Shown here piece by piece: positions 16,925 to 26,093 of a stretch of 64,000 bases of DNA. A program made the position numbers and the translations under genes. Within the stretch, counting starts at the first letter, position 1; each line of letters begins with the position of its first letter. The notes beneath the pieces were generated by a model. It was given only the letters and a program-made list of their open reading frames with translations. It was not told the origin of the DNA and made no database searches. Source of the stretch: Streptomyces monashensis (GTDB taxonomy: Bacteria > Actinomycetota > Actinomycetes > Streptomycetales > Streptomycetaceae); NCBI RefSeq assembly GCF_001866665.1, contig NZ_MLYO01000034.1, forward strand, positions 62,001 through 126,000, given 5' to 3'.

Positions 16925-18481
16925 TCATCGCCGTCCCCCGCGCACGGTGTCCACCAGGGCACCGGGGTCAGCCGGCAACTCGGTGCCGTGCCAGGCGACA
17001 TGGCCGTCGGGCCGGATGAGCGCGTACGGGCTGGCGTAGAGCGGGGCCCGGGTCAGTGCGAACGGGACCCGGCGAGCGCCGAAGGCGCGCGCCAGGGCGT
17101 CGAGTGCGGGCAGGTCGGCGTGGGGATCGGAGGCGACCAGGTGGAAGGCGTGACCGAACAGGTCCAGGCTGGAGGCACCGTACCCCAGCCGGACGTGCGG
17201 GGCCCGGCCGCCGGCCACGAGGTCGGCGCACCAGTCGTGTGCGGTGCGGCCGTCCGGGACGATCACCGGGGAGGCGTAGCGGTAGCCGAAGTGCATGTCC
17301 GGGGCCTCGAACTCGCGCCGCACACCGCTGCGTTCGATGGCCCGGGCGAGTCGCGTCCGCGCCGTGGCGCCCTGGGCGGTGTCGAGCAGGATCTCGGTGG
17401 GCAGGCGGCGGTCCAGGGTGCGGCGGAGGTTGCCGTCGGCCTCGGTCAGACTGATTTCCGCCACGGGGCGACGTTCCTGCTCGTAGGAGTCGAGCAGTGC
17501 GGGACCTGCCCAGCCGGCGAGTTCGGCGGCCAGCTTCCAGCCGAGGTCGGCCGCGTCGGCGATGCCGGTGTTCATCCCGAAGCCGCCGGAGGGCGACAGC
17601 GTGTGGGCGGCGTCCCCGGCCAGCAGCACCCGGCCGTGGCGGTAGCGCTCGGCGACTCGGTGGGTCAGGTGCCAGACGTTGTCCGAGAGCACCTCGATGG
17701 GTGTCTTCAGGGCGATCGCCGACCGGATGGCCCGGATGGGGTCGGCCGAGGTGCGGTGGCCGACGGTCAGCCGGTACAGGTCCCTGCCGTTCATCGCCCG
17801 CAGCGGGTAGCGCAGGTCCGGGGGCTGGGTCAGGAAGTACACCAGGGCGCCGCCCGGGCCGAGTTGCTCGCGGAGGCGAGGAGCACGGAAGAGTATGTTG
17901 CGGAAGACCCGCGTCGGGCGCCGGGGCGGTGCCGCGATCCGCAGGGCGGTGCGCACGCGGGAAGCGGCGCCGTCACAGCCGACGAGGTAGCGGGCCCCGA
18001 TGTCGAGGCGGCTGCCGTCCGTCAGGTCGGTCACGGTGGCCAGGACCTGGCGGTCGTCCTGGACGAAGGACTCCAGTCGGCACTCGCGCCGCAGCACCTC
18101 GGGGCCCACGGCCTCGGCGAGGAGCGGGAGCAGCCAGTGCTGCGGGCAGACCTGCTCGGGTTCGGGGGTGTAGGGCAGGGCCGGACGGGAGTCGGTGGTG
18201 CCGAAGCCGAGCCGATGGATCTCGTGCCCGCCGACCGCCGTCACCCAGGCGATGTCGAGCGAGTGGTCACCGGGCCAGCCGGTCTTGCGAATCCGCTCGG
18301 CCAGGCCCCAGCGGCGCATCAGCTCCATGGACCGCGGGCCGACGGTGCCGACTCTGGGATGGCGCACCCGGCCGTCGGTGGTCTCGAGGACCAGGCAGGA
18401 CACACCCCGGGAGCGCAGGTCCAGGGCGAGCGCCAGTCCGACCGGCCCGCCACCGATGATCAGTACTTCGGTCTCGTTCAC
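16925..18481 (-). CDS. Class A FAD-dependent monooxygenase
   Basis: A 518-residue aromatic hydroxylase-like flavoprotein. GGGPVG FAD motif at 10-15, YLVGCDGAASRVRTALR (complete DG motif), GDAAHTLSPSGGFGMNTG, and a C-terminal thioredoxin-like tail (ALIRPDGHVAWHG). GTG start at 18481 with GGAGGCACT upstream. It precedes the glycosyltransferase by 255 bases on the same strand, so the three genes likely work on the same molecule. It shares only family-level similarity with the monooxygenase at 14002 and is not a recent duplicate. Confidence 0.9.
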   Translation of the reverse strand: MNETEVLIIGGGPVGLALALDLRSRGVSCLVLETTDGRVRHPRVGTVGPRSMELMRRWGLAERIRKTGWPGDHSLDIAWVTAVGGHEIHRLGFGTTDSRPALPYTPEPEQVCPQHWLLPLLAEAVGPEVLRRECRLESFVQDDRQVLATVTDLTDGSRLDIGARYLVGCDGAASRVRTALRIAAPPRRPTRVFRNILFRAPRLREQLGPGGALVYFLTQPPDLRYPLRAMNGRDLYRLTVGHRTSADPIRAIRSAIALKTPIEVLSDNVWHLTHRVAERYRHGRVLLAGDAAHTLSPSGGFGMNTGIADAADLGWKLAAELAGWAGPALLDSYEQERRPVAEISLTEADGNLRRTLDRRLPTEILLDTAQGATARTRLARAIERSGVRREFEAPDMHFGYRYASPVIVPDGRTAHDWCADLVAGGRAPHVRLGYGASSLDLFGHAFHLVASDPHADLPALDALARAFGARRVPFALTRAPLYASPYALIRPDGHVAWHGTELPADPGALVDTVRGGRR

Positions 18482-19054
18482 AGTGCCTCCGCGTCCCCGA
18501 GGAACCCGTCAGCGTGAAGGGCCGTGGACTCCGCTGTGTTCAGGGGCAGTTGCTCACAGTTCGCAGCGCGCGCAAGAGCGGTCACCGCATCGCATCGGTC
18601 GCGGCATTCATCGAGGGGGCGGCACAGCGATCTGTCCGGACTCCCGCAAAAGTACTGCACCACAGGCTGATCCCGGAGCGGACGGACCTGCCGAACAGTT
18701 GCAGGATGGTGCGACCGGCGCAGTCACCTCATCATTCACGCCGTCCACGACGGCCGAGCGCGCGGGCGCACCTGCCCGCCTGCCGTCCGTCGCGCTGGGG
18801 TCATGGACCGCGGACACTGCTCGACCGGCTCGCCACCACGGGCTGCTCCCGGGTCGCGATCCACTTCGGGCTGCTCCCGGGTCGCGATCCGCTTCGACGT
18901 CGGCACCGTCGACGTCACGGAGGGCAGCCTCACCGACGCCGAGGCCGGCCGGTCGCCCGTGACCTGCAGGGCGCCGCCGACGCGGATCGTGGCCGACACC
19001 GGCGCCACCGCCGCCCGGTCGGCCCTGCCGGTGCCGCGCCGGTGTCGCTCGATG
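18482..19054. other. Degenerate intergenic region
   Basis: Between the monooxygenase promoter and the remnants further right. Contains a 28-bp tandem duplication. A stretch near 18890-18960 reads RFDVGTVDVTEGSLTDAEAG in one frame and could be a scrap of a YceI-like secreted protein, but this is too short to support. No intact gene seen. Confidence 0.4.
18840..18895. repeat. 28-bp tandem duplication (2 copies)
   Basis: Two adjacent 28-base units (18840-18867 and 18868-18895) beginning GGGCTGCTCCCGGGTCGCGA and differing at a single base near the end. Recent slippage in non-functional DNA. Confidence 0.9.
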
Positions 19055-19137
19055 TCAATAGCCCACCGTGAAGCGCCGGTTGAGGTGCCGGGGAGTCTCG
19101 ATCTCGTCGACGAGGGCGGCGACGTAGTCCTCGCTTC
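19055..19137 (-). pseudogene. NAD(P)-binding oxidoreductase, C-terminal scrap
   Basis: On the minus strand the last 26 or so codons read SEDYVAALVDEIETPRHLNR then RFTVGY and a stop. This is the typical end of NmrA/SDR-like NAD(P)H-binding proteins that are often paired with AraC regulators. Nothing upstream of it resembles the rest of the enzyme: the neighbouring bases already belong to the AraC remnant. The two face one another, as if a divergent pair was collapsed by a deletion. Confidence 0.5.
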
Positions 19138-19869
19138 CACACCCTGACCCTGTTCACCGAGGGAAGCGGCGAACACTCCGTCGACTTCGTCACGTACCCG
19201 TGCCGCCCCGGCACACTGCTGTGGGTCCGCCCCGGCCAGGTCCAGCGCTTCGGCTCCCCGGGCGCCGCGAACGGCCCGCATCTGCTGTTCACCCCGTCCT
19301 TCCCGGCCCGTGTCGCCGGCACCGACCGCCTGACGCACGGGTGACACGGTCCTGTCTGCCGCCAACTCGGCACCGGCCGTGACCACGCCACCCTGTCCAC
19401 CTTGCTGGACCAGCTCCGGGCCGGATACGCCCGGCCGCCCGGCGCGGTGTCACAGGAGATCCTCCAGCTCCTGCTCGCCACGCCGCTGCTGCACATCGAT
19501 CGCCTGCCCGGACAGGACGAGGCAGGCGACCCGCGCTTCGGCGGTGAGATCTACGCCCGCTTCCGCTCCGAGCTCGAACGGTCCTACGCCACGACCCGCC
19601 GCGCCGAGGACTACTCCCCGCACCTGGGCTACACCGTCAAGCCCCTCACCCGGGCCTGCCCGGCCGCCACCGGCCGACCCGTCAAACAGGTCATCGACGC
19701 ACGGGTGGCCCTGGAGGCACAGCGGCTGCTGGCGCACACCGACACGCCGGTCGCGGTCATCGCCCGCCGCCTGGGCTTCTCCGAGCCCACCAACTTCGGC
19801 ACGTTCTCCACCCGGCACACCGGCAGCCCACCCGGCGACTTCCGCCGCGCCCACCAGGGCCCGCAATGA
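19132..19869 (+). pseudogene. AraC-family regulator, truncated and with an in-frame stop
   Basis: The cupin-like N-terminal part is recognisable (LTLFTEGSGEHSVDF, CRPGTLLWVRPGQVQRFGSP), starts without an initiation codon and hits TGA at 19342. The same frame then continues as GPVCRQLGTG, TLSTLLDQLRAGYARPPGAV and the full double HTH region (RPVKQVIDARVALEAQRLLA, VAVIARRLGFSEPTNFGTFS). The region after the stop could be translated from the ATG-like start at 19402 as a 155-residue HTH-only fragment. The missing N-terminus plus the stop argue for a dead gene. Confidence 0.75.
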
Positions 19870-19963
19870 CCTCGCGAGCCTCGCGACGGGAGGGGACACA
19901 TCCAGACCGCGTCGACGGGCCGGCCCCTACGGCGATACGGCACTCCGTGCGCGTGCACCCGGC

Positions 19964-21610
19964 TCAGGCGAGCAGATCCCTCAGCGCGGAGCCGATGACG
20001 GCGATGCCCTCGTCGAGCTCGTGCGCGGGGCCCGCCGCGTAGCCGAGGACCAGGCCCGGCGGGCCGGGGGTGATGCGGTGCCAGGACAGTGGGTGCGCCT
20101 TCACGCCCTCGGCGAGAGCTGCCGCCGCGAGGTCCGTGTCACGAAGGCCGTCGCCGCGGGCCGCGCCCGGCGGGTTGCCGAAGGTGACCGTCAGATGCAG
20201 GCCGGCGGCCGCACCGTGGACGTGGGCGCCGGGCAGATGCTTCTCGATCGCGCGCAGCATCGCGTCCCGGCGTCGGCGGTGGCGTTGCCGGACATGGCGC
20301 AGGTGCCGTTCCAGCTCACCCGAGTCCATCAGACGGGCCAGGACGAGCTGGGTCAGGACGCCGTTGCCGAGGTCGGCGTACCGTTTGGCCGTCACGACCG
20401 CGTCCAGCCGGTTCTGCGGTACGAGCAGCCAGCCCACGCGGAGCGCGGGGGCGAGCAGTTTGGACACGCTGCCCGCGTAGCACACGCCTTCGGGCATCAG
20501 CGAGCGCAGTGCCGGCACCGGCGGCCGGTCGTAGCGGTGTTCGGCGTCGTAGTCGTCCTCGATGACCGTACCGCCGTCGGCCGCCCATTTCAGCAGTTCG
20601 CGGCGGCGTTCGCCGTCGAGGACGACACCGGTGGGGAACTGGTGGGCCGGGGTCAGCAGCACCGCCCGGGCGCCACTGGCACGCAGTGCTCCGACGTCGA
20701 GGCCGGCCGCGTCCACGGGAACGGGCACGACCTCGTGGCCGCCGTACTCCAACTGCTGGCGCGCGCCGAGCGAACCGGGATCCTCGACGGCGATCCGGCG
20801 GATCCCGTCCGCCGCGAGGATCCGCCCGAGCAGGCCGAGCGCCTGTGCCACGCCCGCGACCACCACGACCTCGTCCGGTGTGGCGCGGATGCCCCGGTTG
20901 CGGGCCAGCCAACCGACGACCGCCGTGCGGAGCGCGGGGGCGCCGCGGGGGTCGCCGTAGCCGAAGTCGGCCGGGGTGACACCTGCGAGGACAGCGCGTT
21001 CGGCGCGCAGCCAGCTCGTGCGGGGGAACGCGGCGAGGTCGGGCACGCCCGGGGAGAGGTCGATACGGCTGGGCAGGGCGCGCAGAGCGTCGACGACGCC
21101 CTCGCGGTCACCGGAGCCGAAGAGCGCGGCCCCCGGCCCGGGTGAGGCCGCGGCACGGTCATGGTCACGGGACATGGCCGTGGCGCGGGCGCGGTCTCGG
21201 TCGCGGGGCATGGCCGTGCCGCGGACGTGGGGTGGGGCAGGCGCCGCCACGACCACCGTGCCCAGCCGGCCGCGCCCGGCGATCTGTCCCGACTCGGCGA
21301 GCCGCCGGTACGCCTCTGTGACCACGCCGCGGGTGACGCGCAGTTCCGCGGCGAGTACGCGGCTGGCGGGCAGCCGTGCGCCGACGGGCAGCCTGCCGTC
21401 AGCGATGGCCGACCGCAGCCGGTCGGCCAGCCAGGCCGTACGTCCGCCGGGTGGTGCCTGCCCGATGTCCAGCTGGAGGAAGTCCGAGCCGACACCCGCG
21501 TCGGCGGCGGGTGTGGTGTCCGCCGGCGCCTCCGCCCCTGTCCTCGTGGCCGGGTGCGATTTTTTGGACCCCTGGACCGACGACGCTGTGGACCTGCTCA
21601 TGACGTCCAT
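19964..21610 (-). CDS. MocR-type regulator (GntR HTH fused to aminotransferase-like domain)
   Basis: A 548-residue PLP-dependent regulator. Winged HTH at about 55-125 (TAWLADRLRSAIADGRLPVG, LPASRVLAAELRVTRGVVTE). Aminotransferase fold from about 190: YGDPRGAPALR, PAHQFPTGVVLDGERR, IEDDYDAEHRYDRPPVPAL and the PLP-lysine region YAGSVSKLLAPALRVGW (Lys in SVSK). MocR proteins typically control PLP, amino acid or transporter genes, usually a divergent neighbour. Here the divergent neighbour is an EamA exporter whose ATG is only 21 bases from this gene's first ATG, so one short region must control both. ATG at 21601 is an alternative start. A low-complexity Arg/Asp-rich linker (about 130-155) joins the domains. 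Confidence 0.93.
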   Translation of the reverse strand: MDVMSRSTASSVQGSKKSHPATRTGAEAPADTTPAADAGVGSDFLQLDIGQAPPGGRTAWLADRLRSAIADGRLPVGARLPASRVLAAELRVTRGVVTEAYRRLAESGQIAGRGRLGTVVVAAPAPPHVRGTAMPRDRDRARATAMSRDHDRAAASPGPGAALFGSGDREGVVDALRALPSRIDLSPGVPDLAAFPRTSWLRAERAVLAGVTPADFGYGDPRGAPALRTAVVGWLARNRGIRATPDEVVVVAGVAQALGLLGRILAADGIRRIAVEDPGSLGARQQLEYGGHEVVPVPVDAAGLDVGALRASGARAVLLTPAHQFPTGVVLDGERRRELLKWAADGGTVIEDDYDAEHRYDRPPVPALRSLMPEGVCYAGSVSKLLAPALRVGWLLVPQNRLDAVVTAKRYADLGNGVLTQLVLARLMDSGELERHLRHVRQRHRRRRDAMLRAIEKHLPGAHVHGAAAGLHLTVTFGNPPGAARGDGLRDTDLAAAALAEGVKAHPLSWHRITPGPPGLVLGYAAGPAHELDEGIAVIGSALRDLLA

Positions 21611-21631
21611 TGTGGAGGCAGCCTGGACGCC

Positions 21632-22600
21632 ATGAACACACCTTCCGCTTCGTTCACCCAGCTCTTGCCGGGCATGGTGGGGATGGCGCTGGTCGGCAGC
21701 AGTGTGACCGTCTCGCACACACTCGTCGGCGCCCCGCTGTTCACCACCCAGGCCGTCCGGTACGCGGCCGCGACCGTGATCCTCCTGGTCATCGCCCGGC
21801 TCACCGGTGCGCGCCTGCTCCGGCCGCGCGGCCGCGAGTGGCTGTGGCTGGCCGGGATCGCCGTCACCGGGCTGGTCCTGTTCAACGTGGCCGTGGTCCG
21901 GGGCGTCGCCCACGCGGAACCGGCGGTGATCGCCGTCGCGGTCGCCTGTGTACCGGTGGTCCTCGGCGTGGCGGGCCCGTTCCTGGAACGGCGCAGGCCG
22001 AGCCGGCAGGTCCTGTGGGCGGCGCCCGTCGTCATGGCGGGCGCGGTGCTGGTCGAAGGAACCGGCCGCACCGATGCCGTCGGCGTGGCGTGGGCGATGC
22101 TGGCCCTGGGCTGCGAGGCCGCGTTCACGCTGTTCGCCGTGCCCGTGCTCCGTCGGCACTCGCCGTGGGGCGTGTCCGTTCACGCGATATGGCTGGCCGC
22201 CGTGATGCTGGCCGCCCTCGGCGCGATGCGGGAAGGGCCGTCGGCGCTCGGCGAGTTGACCGGGCTCCAGTGGGCGGCGGTCGGATATCTGGCTCTGCTG
22301 GTGACGGCGGTCGCCTTCGTCCTGTGGTACTCGACGGTACGCGCCGCCGGGTCCGGGCGAGCCGGGCTGCTCACCGGCATCGCACCGCTCGCCGCGGCCG
22401 CCGTCGGCACCGTGACGGGCAGCGGCACGCCGAGTCCCTCGGTATGGCTGGGCATCGCCGTTCTGATCCTCGGCCTGATCGGCGGCCTGCGCCCACGCGA
22501 CGTCCCGGCCGAAGAGGTCACGGGCCCGGCCTGTTCGGCCACGACCGCTCCCCCACCCACGTCGGCTCGCCGTCGACGGTCAACTCCGGTACGCCGGTGA
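21632..22600 (+). CDS. EamA/DMT-family permease
   Basis: A 322-residue inner-membrane exporter with about ten predicted membrane segments arranged as two EamA repeats (for example AATVILLVIARLTGA, WLWLAGIAVTGLVLFNVAVV, AVAVACVPVVLGVAGP, WLGIAVLILGLIGGL). Members export amino acids, purines or other metabolites. A charged, disordered tail follows the last segment. It is divergent from the MocR regulator with 21 bases between the start codons and no clear ribosome-binding site, so the mRNA may be nearly leaderless. The substrate is probably related to the MocR effector, but it cannot be named. Confidence 0.92.
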   Translation: MNTPSASFTQLLPGMVGMALVGSSVTVSHTLVGAPLFTTQAVRYAAATVILLVIARLTGARLLRPRGREWLWLAGIAVTGLVLFNVAVVRGVAHAEPAVIAVAVACVPVVLGVAGPFLERRRPSRQVLWAAPVVMAGAVLVEGTGRTDAVGVAWAMLALGCEAAFTLFAVPVLRRHSPWGVSVHAIWLAAVMLAALGAMREGPSALGELTGLQWAAVGYLALLVTAVAFVLWYSTVRAAGSGRAGLLTGIAPLAAAAVGTVTGSGTPSPSVWLGIAVLILGLIGGLRPRDVPAEEVTGPACSATTAPPPTSARRRRSTPVRR

Positions 22601-22810
22601 CGACTTCGTCGCGATGTCGGCTGCGGTGGACGGTCTCAAGCGGGTGACGAACGGGAAGGTGACCCCATGCGCGGCCGGCAGCAGGTCACAGGAAGGCGAG
22701 GCACCCGGCGCCGTGGGCTACCGCGGGGGGCCGCGCCAGCCAGTGCAGGAACGCCTGTGCTCACCTCGAACGCCCGGGACGCACCCGTGAGCGCGGCAGG
22801 CAGCGGCCGC

Positions 22811-23011
22811 TCACGCCGCCCAGCCGCGCAGGGCGCTGAAGTCGACGGCCCGGTCCGCCTCCCGGTGAATCTGTATGCTCACCCGGTTGACCTCCGTGGG
22901 GACGTCACCCAACTCCTCGACGAGGCGGGCGTAGATGGGGGTCTCGCTCAGCATCCAGTTGACGCCGTCCTGATGGTTCACTGCTGCAACACTCTCCCCG
23001 TTGGCTGACAC
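22811..23011 (-). CDS. Small hypothetical protein
   Basis: A 66-residue acidic soluble protein (SETPIYARLVEELGDVPTEV, READRAVDFSALRGWAA). No family recognised. The GTG at 23011 lacks a clear ribosome-binding site; an internal GTG at 22981 is preceded by GGGGAG at a rather long spacing and would give a 56-residue product. It sits 42 bases downstream of the hypothetical gene ending at 23054 on the same strand, so the two may be one transcript. Codon third positions look like real coding sequence. Confidence 0.5.
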   Translation of the reverse strand: MSANGESVAAVNHQDGVNWMLSETPIYARLVEELGDVPTEVNRVSIQIHREADRAVDFSALRGWAA

Positions 23012-23053
23012 GGGCAGTCAGTGTACGGGGTGCGCCGAAGCCACAGTGGCCGC

Positions 23054-23401
23054 CTACGGCAAGCCCGGCCGGAAGCGGAGCGCCGACCAGGTGTCGTCGA
23101 TGGCGATCTGTCGCACCGGGCGCACGCCCTGCTCGGACAGCGCGGCGGCCAGGGTGTCGCGGTTCAGATCCGTGCCGAGCCTGCCGCCCTTCGGGTACGC
23201 CACCCAGGCGAGGGCATCGCGCCGGGCGGCGGCGAGCGCGGCCTGCGCACCCGCCCCGGGAAGGTCACCGGCGGTGGTCACGAAGGCGAGCACGGCATCG
23301 GCCGAGGCCGCGTCGCCCACGGACTCGAACTCCAGCTGGACGTCGTCGGGCCTGCCCAGCACGACGACACTCTGACCAGGCTTGATTTGCAGCTTACTCA
23401 T
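23054..23401 (-). CDS. Conserved hypothetical protein (DUF3052-like)
   Basis: A 115-residue cytosolic protein starting KLQIKPGQSVVVLGRPDDVQ and ending RQIAIDDTWSALRFRPGLP. Resembles actinobacterial DUF3052-like proteins by the GQSVVVLG start and the AWVAYPKGGRLGTDLNRDTL block; function unknown. ATG at 23401 has GGAGGG eight bases upstream. Probably co-transcribed with the 66-residue gene downstream. Divergent from the alpha/beta hydrolase at 23607. Confidence 0.75.
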   Translation of the reverse strand: MSKLQIKPGQSVVVLGRPDDVQLEFESVGDAASADAVLAFVTTAGDLPGAGAQAALAAARRDALAWVAYPKGGRLGTDLNRDTLAAALSEQGVRPVRQIAIDDTWSALRFRPGLP

Positions 23402-23606
23402 GACGGACACCCTCCGATCCTGCCATCCGGGGTGCGGCGTCGCGCGCCAGGGGTGCAGCAGCCGGCGTGCGGTCCAGCCACGTCCCATGGCCTCCCGATG
23501 CACGTGGCCACACCACACGACGCCGAGACCGCGTGCATGTGTTCAGCACATATCCGGGCTGCGCGTCGCGGGCTATCGTGCGCGACGAGAGAGGGAGTTG
23601 CCGAAG

Positions 23607-24575
23607 ATGACACGTGATGTCGAGGCCTGTTCCCGCGCATCAGCGACGGACACCGATGGGTACGAAGAGCTGAGCGTGCCCGTCGACGGCGGTGAACTCG
23701 CCGTGCTGCGCTGGCCCGCGGCCGACGCGGACGCCCCCGTCGTGCTCGCGCTGCACGGCATCACCGCCAACGCGCTCTCCTGGGCCCGCGTCGCCCACCA
23801 CCTCGCCGGCCGCGCCACCCTGCTCGCTCCCGACCTGCGCGGCCGGGCGGCCGACAGGTCGCTGCCGGGGCCGTACGGGATCGCCGCGCACGCCTCGGAC
23901 GTGGCCGCGATCGCCGACGCGTTCGACCTCCAGGAGGCGGTACTCGCCGGCCACTCGATGGGTGCGTTCGTCGGCGCCGTCACCGGCGTGCACCATCCCA
24001 CGAGGTTCGCCTCACTCGTCCTCGTCGACGGCGGGCTCGGCTTCCCCGCGCCGGCCCGTCTGGACGCGGATGCCCTGCTCGACGCCGTCCTCGGCCCGGC
24101 GATGAACCGGCTCACCATGATCTTCCCCGACCGGCAGGCCTACCGTGACTACTGGCGGAGCCATCCGGCTTTCTCCGGCTCCTGGTCGCCGTGGGCGGAC
24201 GCCTACATCCAACGCGATCTCGTCGGTGCGGAGCCCCGGTTGCGCTCGTCCTGTGTCCTGGACGCCGTCCGCCTCGACGGCACGCAGGTGCTGTGCGATC
24301 CGGACGTCCTGGCTGCGGTACATCAACTGTCCCTGCCCACACGCCTGTTGTGGGCCGAGCGCGGTCTGCTGAACGAACCGCAGGGGCTGTACGACGAGCA
24401 ACGGCTGGCCGCCGCGGCCCTCGACCCAGTCCGGATGACGACGCACCGGGTGCCCGGCGTCAACCACTACACGGTGCTCATCGGCGACGCCGGGGCTCGT
24501 ACGGTCGCCGGCCATCTCCTGGACGCCTGCCATGTCCTGGACCTCGCCGAGCACTCCGACTGCACAGGGTCCTGA
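23607..24575 (+). CDS. Alpha/beta hydrolase
   Basis: A 322-residue serine hydrolase. Oxyanion region LALHGITANALSW, nucleophile elbow AGHSMGAFVG (Ser in GHSMG), acidic residue probably in the LLWAERGLLNEPQG region, catalytic His in VPGVNHYTVL. All triad elements are present. The ATG at 23607 is preceded by GAGGGAG. The family includes esterases, epoxide hydrolases and haloperoxidase-like enzymes; the substrate is unknown. It converges on the PAP2 gene with a hairpin in between. Confidence 0.9.
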   Translation: MTRDVEACSRASATDTDGYEELSVPVDGGELAVLRWPAADADAPVVLALHGITANALSWARVAHHLAGRATLLAPDLRGRAADRSLPGPYGIAAHASDVAAIADAFDLQEAVLAGHSMGAFVGAVTGVHHPTRFASLVLVDGGLGFPAPARLDADALLDAVLGPAMNRLTMIFPDRQAYRDYWRSHPAFSGSWSPWADAYIQRDLVGAEPRLRSSCVLDAVRLDGTQVLCDPDVLAAVHQLSLPTRLLWAERGLLNEPQGLYDEQRLAAAALDPVRMTTHRVPGVNHYTVLIGDAGARTVAGHLLDACHVLDLAEHSDCTGS

Positions 24576-24590
24576 CGAGGCGCCGGGAGT

Positions 24591-24619
24591 CGGGCGGCAC
24601 CGCCGTACGGGGCCGCCCG
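24591..24619. terminator. Convergent terminator hairpin
   Basis: CGGGCGGC / GCCGCCCG: perfect 8-bp stem with a 13-base loop, 16 bases after the hydrolase stop and just before the end of the PAP2 gene on the other strand. Confidence 0.5.
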
Positions 24620-24622
24620 CTC

Positions 24623-25963
24623 TCAGGCCGGTTCGGGTTGTGGTTCCGGCTTCCGCACCGGTGCGGAAGCCGGCTCCCACAGTCTGGTGGTCCGCAGGTA
24701 GCCGACGACCACGGACCCCGTCGCCGCGATGAGCAGCGGTCCGAACACCCACGGGTGCTCGGCCATCTTCATGGGCAGACAGCGATACGACGCCAGGAGC
24801 ACGGCGAAGACGGTCGCGCCCTGGGCGACGAGTCGGGCCCCCGCTCGGTCCCAGCCCCGTGCGAACGCGCGCAGGGCCGCCTCGACCGTGAGCGCGAACA
24901 CCACGCCGGCGAGGAGATCCACGCCGTAGTGGTAGCCGAATCCCAGCGTTGCCCCGAGCGTGGCGACCAACCAGAAGGTCCCCGCGTAGCGCAGAATTCG
25001 CGGGCCCTTGCGGGAATGCACGAAAATCGTGGTGGCCCAGGCCGTGTGCAGGCTGGGCATGCAGTTGCGCGGGGTGATCTCGTCGAACGGTATCGGGTGC
25101 GGGGCGTTGATCGGCGGCGGTGTGTCGGGCCACAGGTTGGCCACCGCCCAGTTTCCGCCCTCGGCGCCGTAGGCGAAGACCGGCCCGACCACCGGGAAGA
25201 CCATGTAGACGGCCGGCCCGAGGAGACCGATGACCAGAAAGGTCCGCACGAGATGATGGCGCGGGAATCGCCGCTCGGCCGCCACATTCCGCAGCTGGTA
25301 CATCGCGACGACGACCGCGGCCACCGCGAGCTGGATGTAGACGTAGTCGAGAACGTGGCCACCGATCGGGCCGGTGGCCCGGACGATCCGGCCCGCCACC
25401 CATGACGGGTTGCCCAGCGCGTGATCGGCGGTCGCCGCGTACTGGTCGAACACCGCCGGGCGGGTCTTCGAGGTGACGAGCAGCCAGGCGTCACCGGTCT
25501 TACGGCCGGCCACCAGCAGCAGTCCCAGGCCGACGCCCTTCAGCAGCAGGACACGTTCGCGCCCCGTACGGCGTGTGACAGCGATGACCGCTTGCCCCAG
25601 AATCACCCACAACGCCCCGTTTCCGAAGGGGTGCCCCTCGGTGATCCTGATGCCGGCCGCCCACCGCACCACCAGGAGCGCGACGTCGATGCCGACCGCG
25701 ACACCGAGTGCGATGAACCGCTGCCGCCAGGTGAGCACCACCATCGTCAACGCCAGGCTGGCGTACAGCAGAAATCCCGACTTCGGGGGGAATATCACCT
25801 CTTTCGCCTGATTGGTGATCGGCCCCGGCAGGCCGTAATGACGGGCGGCGATCTCCAGCGAGACGAGGAACCCGAGGGCCACCGCGCCCGCCGCGGCCCA
25901 CAACATCCCCCGCGGGCGGCGCCGGTCAACGAACCTTGTTCTGCTATCTATTCGCGAAAGCAC
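24623..25963 (-). CDS. PAP2-family membrane phosphatase
   Basis: About 446 residues with roughly ten hydrophobic segments. The C-terminal half holds the PAP2/AUR1-type active site: RNCMPSLHTAWATTIF (SxxH-type motif) and GFGYHYGVDLLAG (catalytic His and Asp). Such enzymes dephosphorylate or transfer lipid-linked phosphates, such as prenyl diphosphates or phosphoinositol lipids. The N-terminal half is an additional membrane region of unknown role. Start uncertain: GTG at 25963, a TTG at 25984 and an ATG at 25906 are all possible and none has a good ribosome-binding site. The upstream DNA is AT-richer than average. Confidence 0.88.
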   Translation of the reverse strand: MLSRIDSRTRFVDRRRPRGMLWAAAGAVALGFLVSLEIAARHYGLPGPITNQAKEVIFPPKSGFLLYASLALTMVVLTWRQRFIALGVAVGIDVALLVVRWAAGIRITEGHPFGNGALWVILGQAVIAVTRRTGRERVLLLKGVGLGLLLVAGRKTGDAWLLVTSKTRPAVFDQYAATADHALGNPSWVAGRIVRATGPIGGHVLDYVYIQLAVAAVVVAMYQLRNVAAERRFPRHHLVRTFLVIGLLGPAVYMVFPVVGPVFAYGAEGGNWAVANLWPDTPPPINAPHPIPFDEITPRNCMPSLHTAWATTIFVHSRKGPRILRYAGTFWLVATLGATLGFGYHYGVDLLAGVVFALTVEAALRAFARGWDRAGARLVAQGATVFAVLLASYRCLPMKMAEHPWVFGPLLIAATGSVVVGYLRTTRLWEPASAPVRKPEPQPEPA

Positions 25964-26093
25964 CCGCGATGTTCTGGATATCAATTATCTGGCCGATGTG
26001 TGAGTTGTCGATCAATTGGTCACTCGTCGTGCCGGGCGGCGTGGCTTTCCGACGAGCGGCGCGCGAAGAGGTCACCTTCGCTCGCGAGTTCGA

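Noticed and set aside
22601..22810. Plus-strand frame with DDFVAMSAAVDGLKRVTNGK after the EamA gene
   Set aside because: Looks protein-like for about 30 codons but has no start, no recognised family and ends quickly; too weak to annotate.
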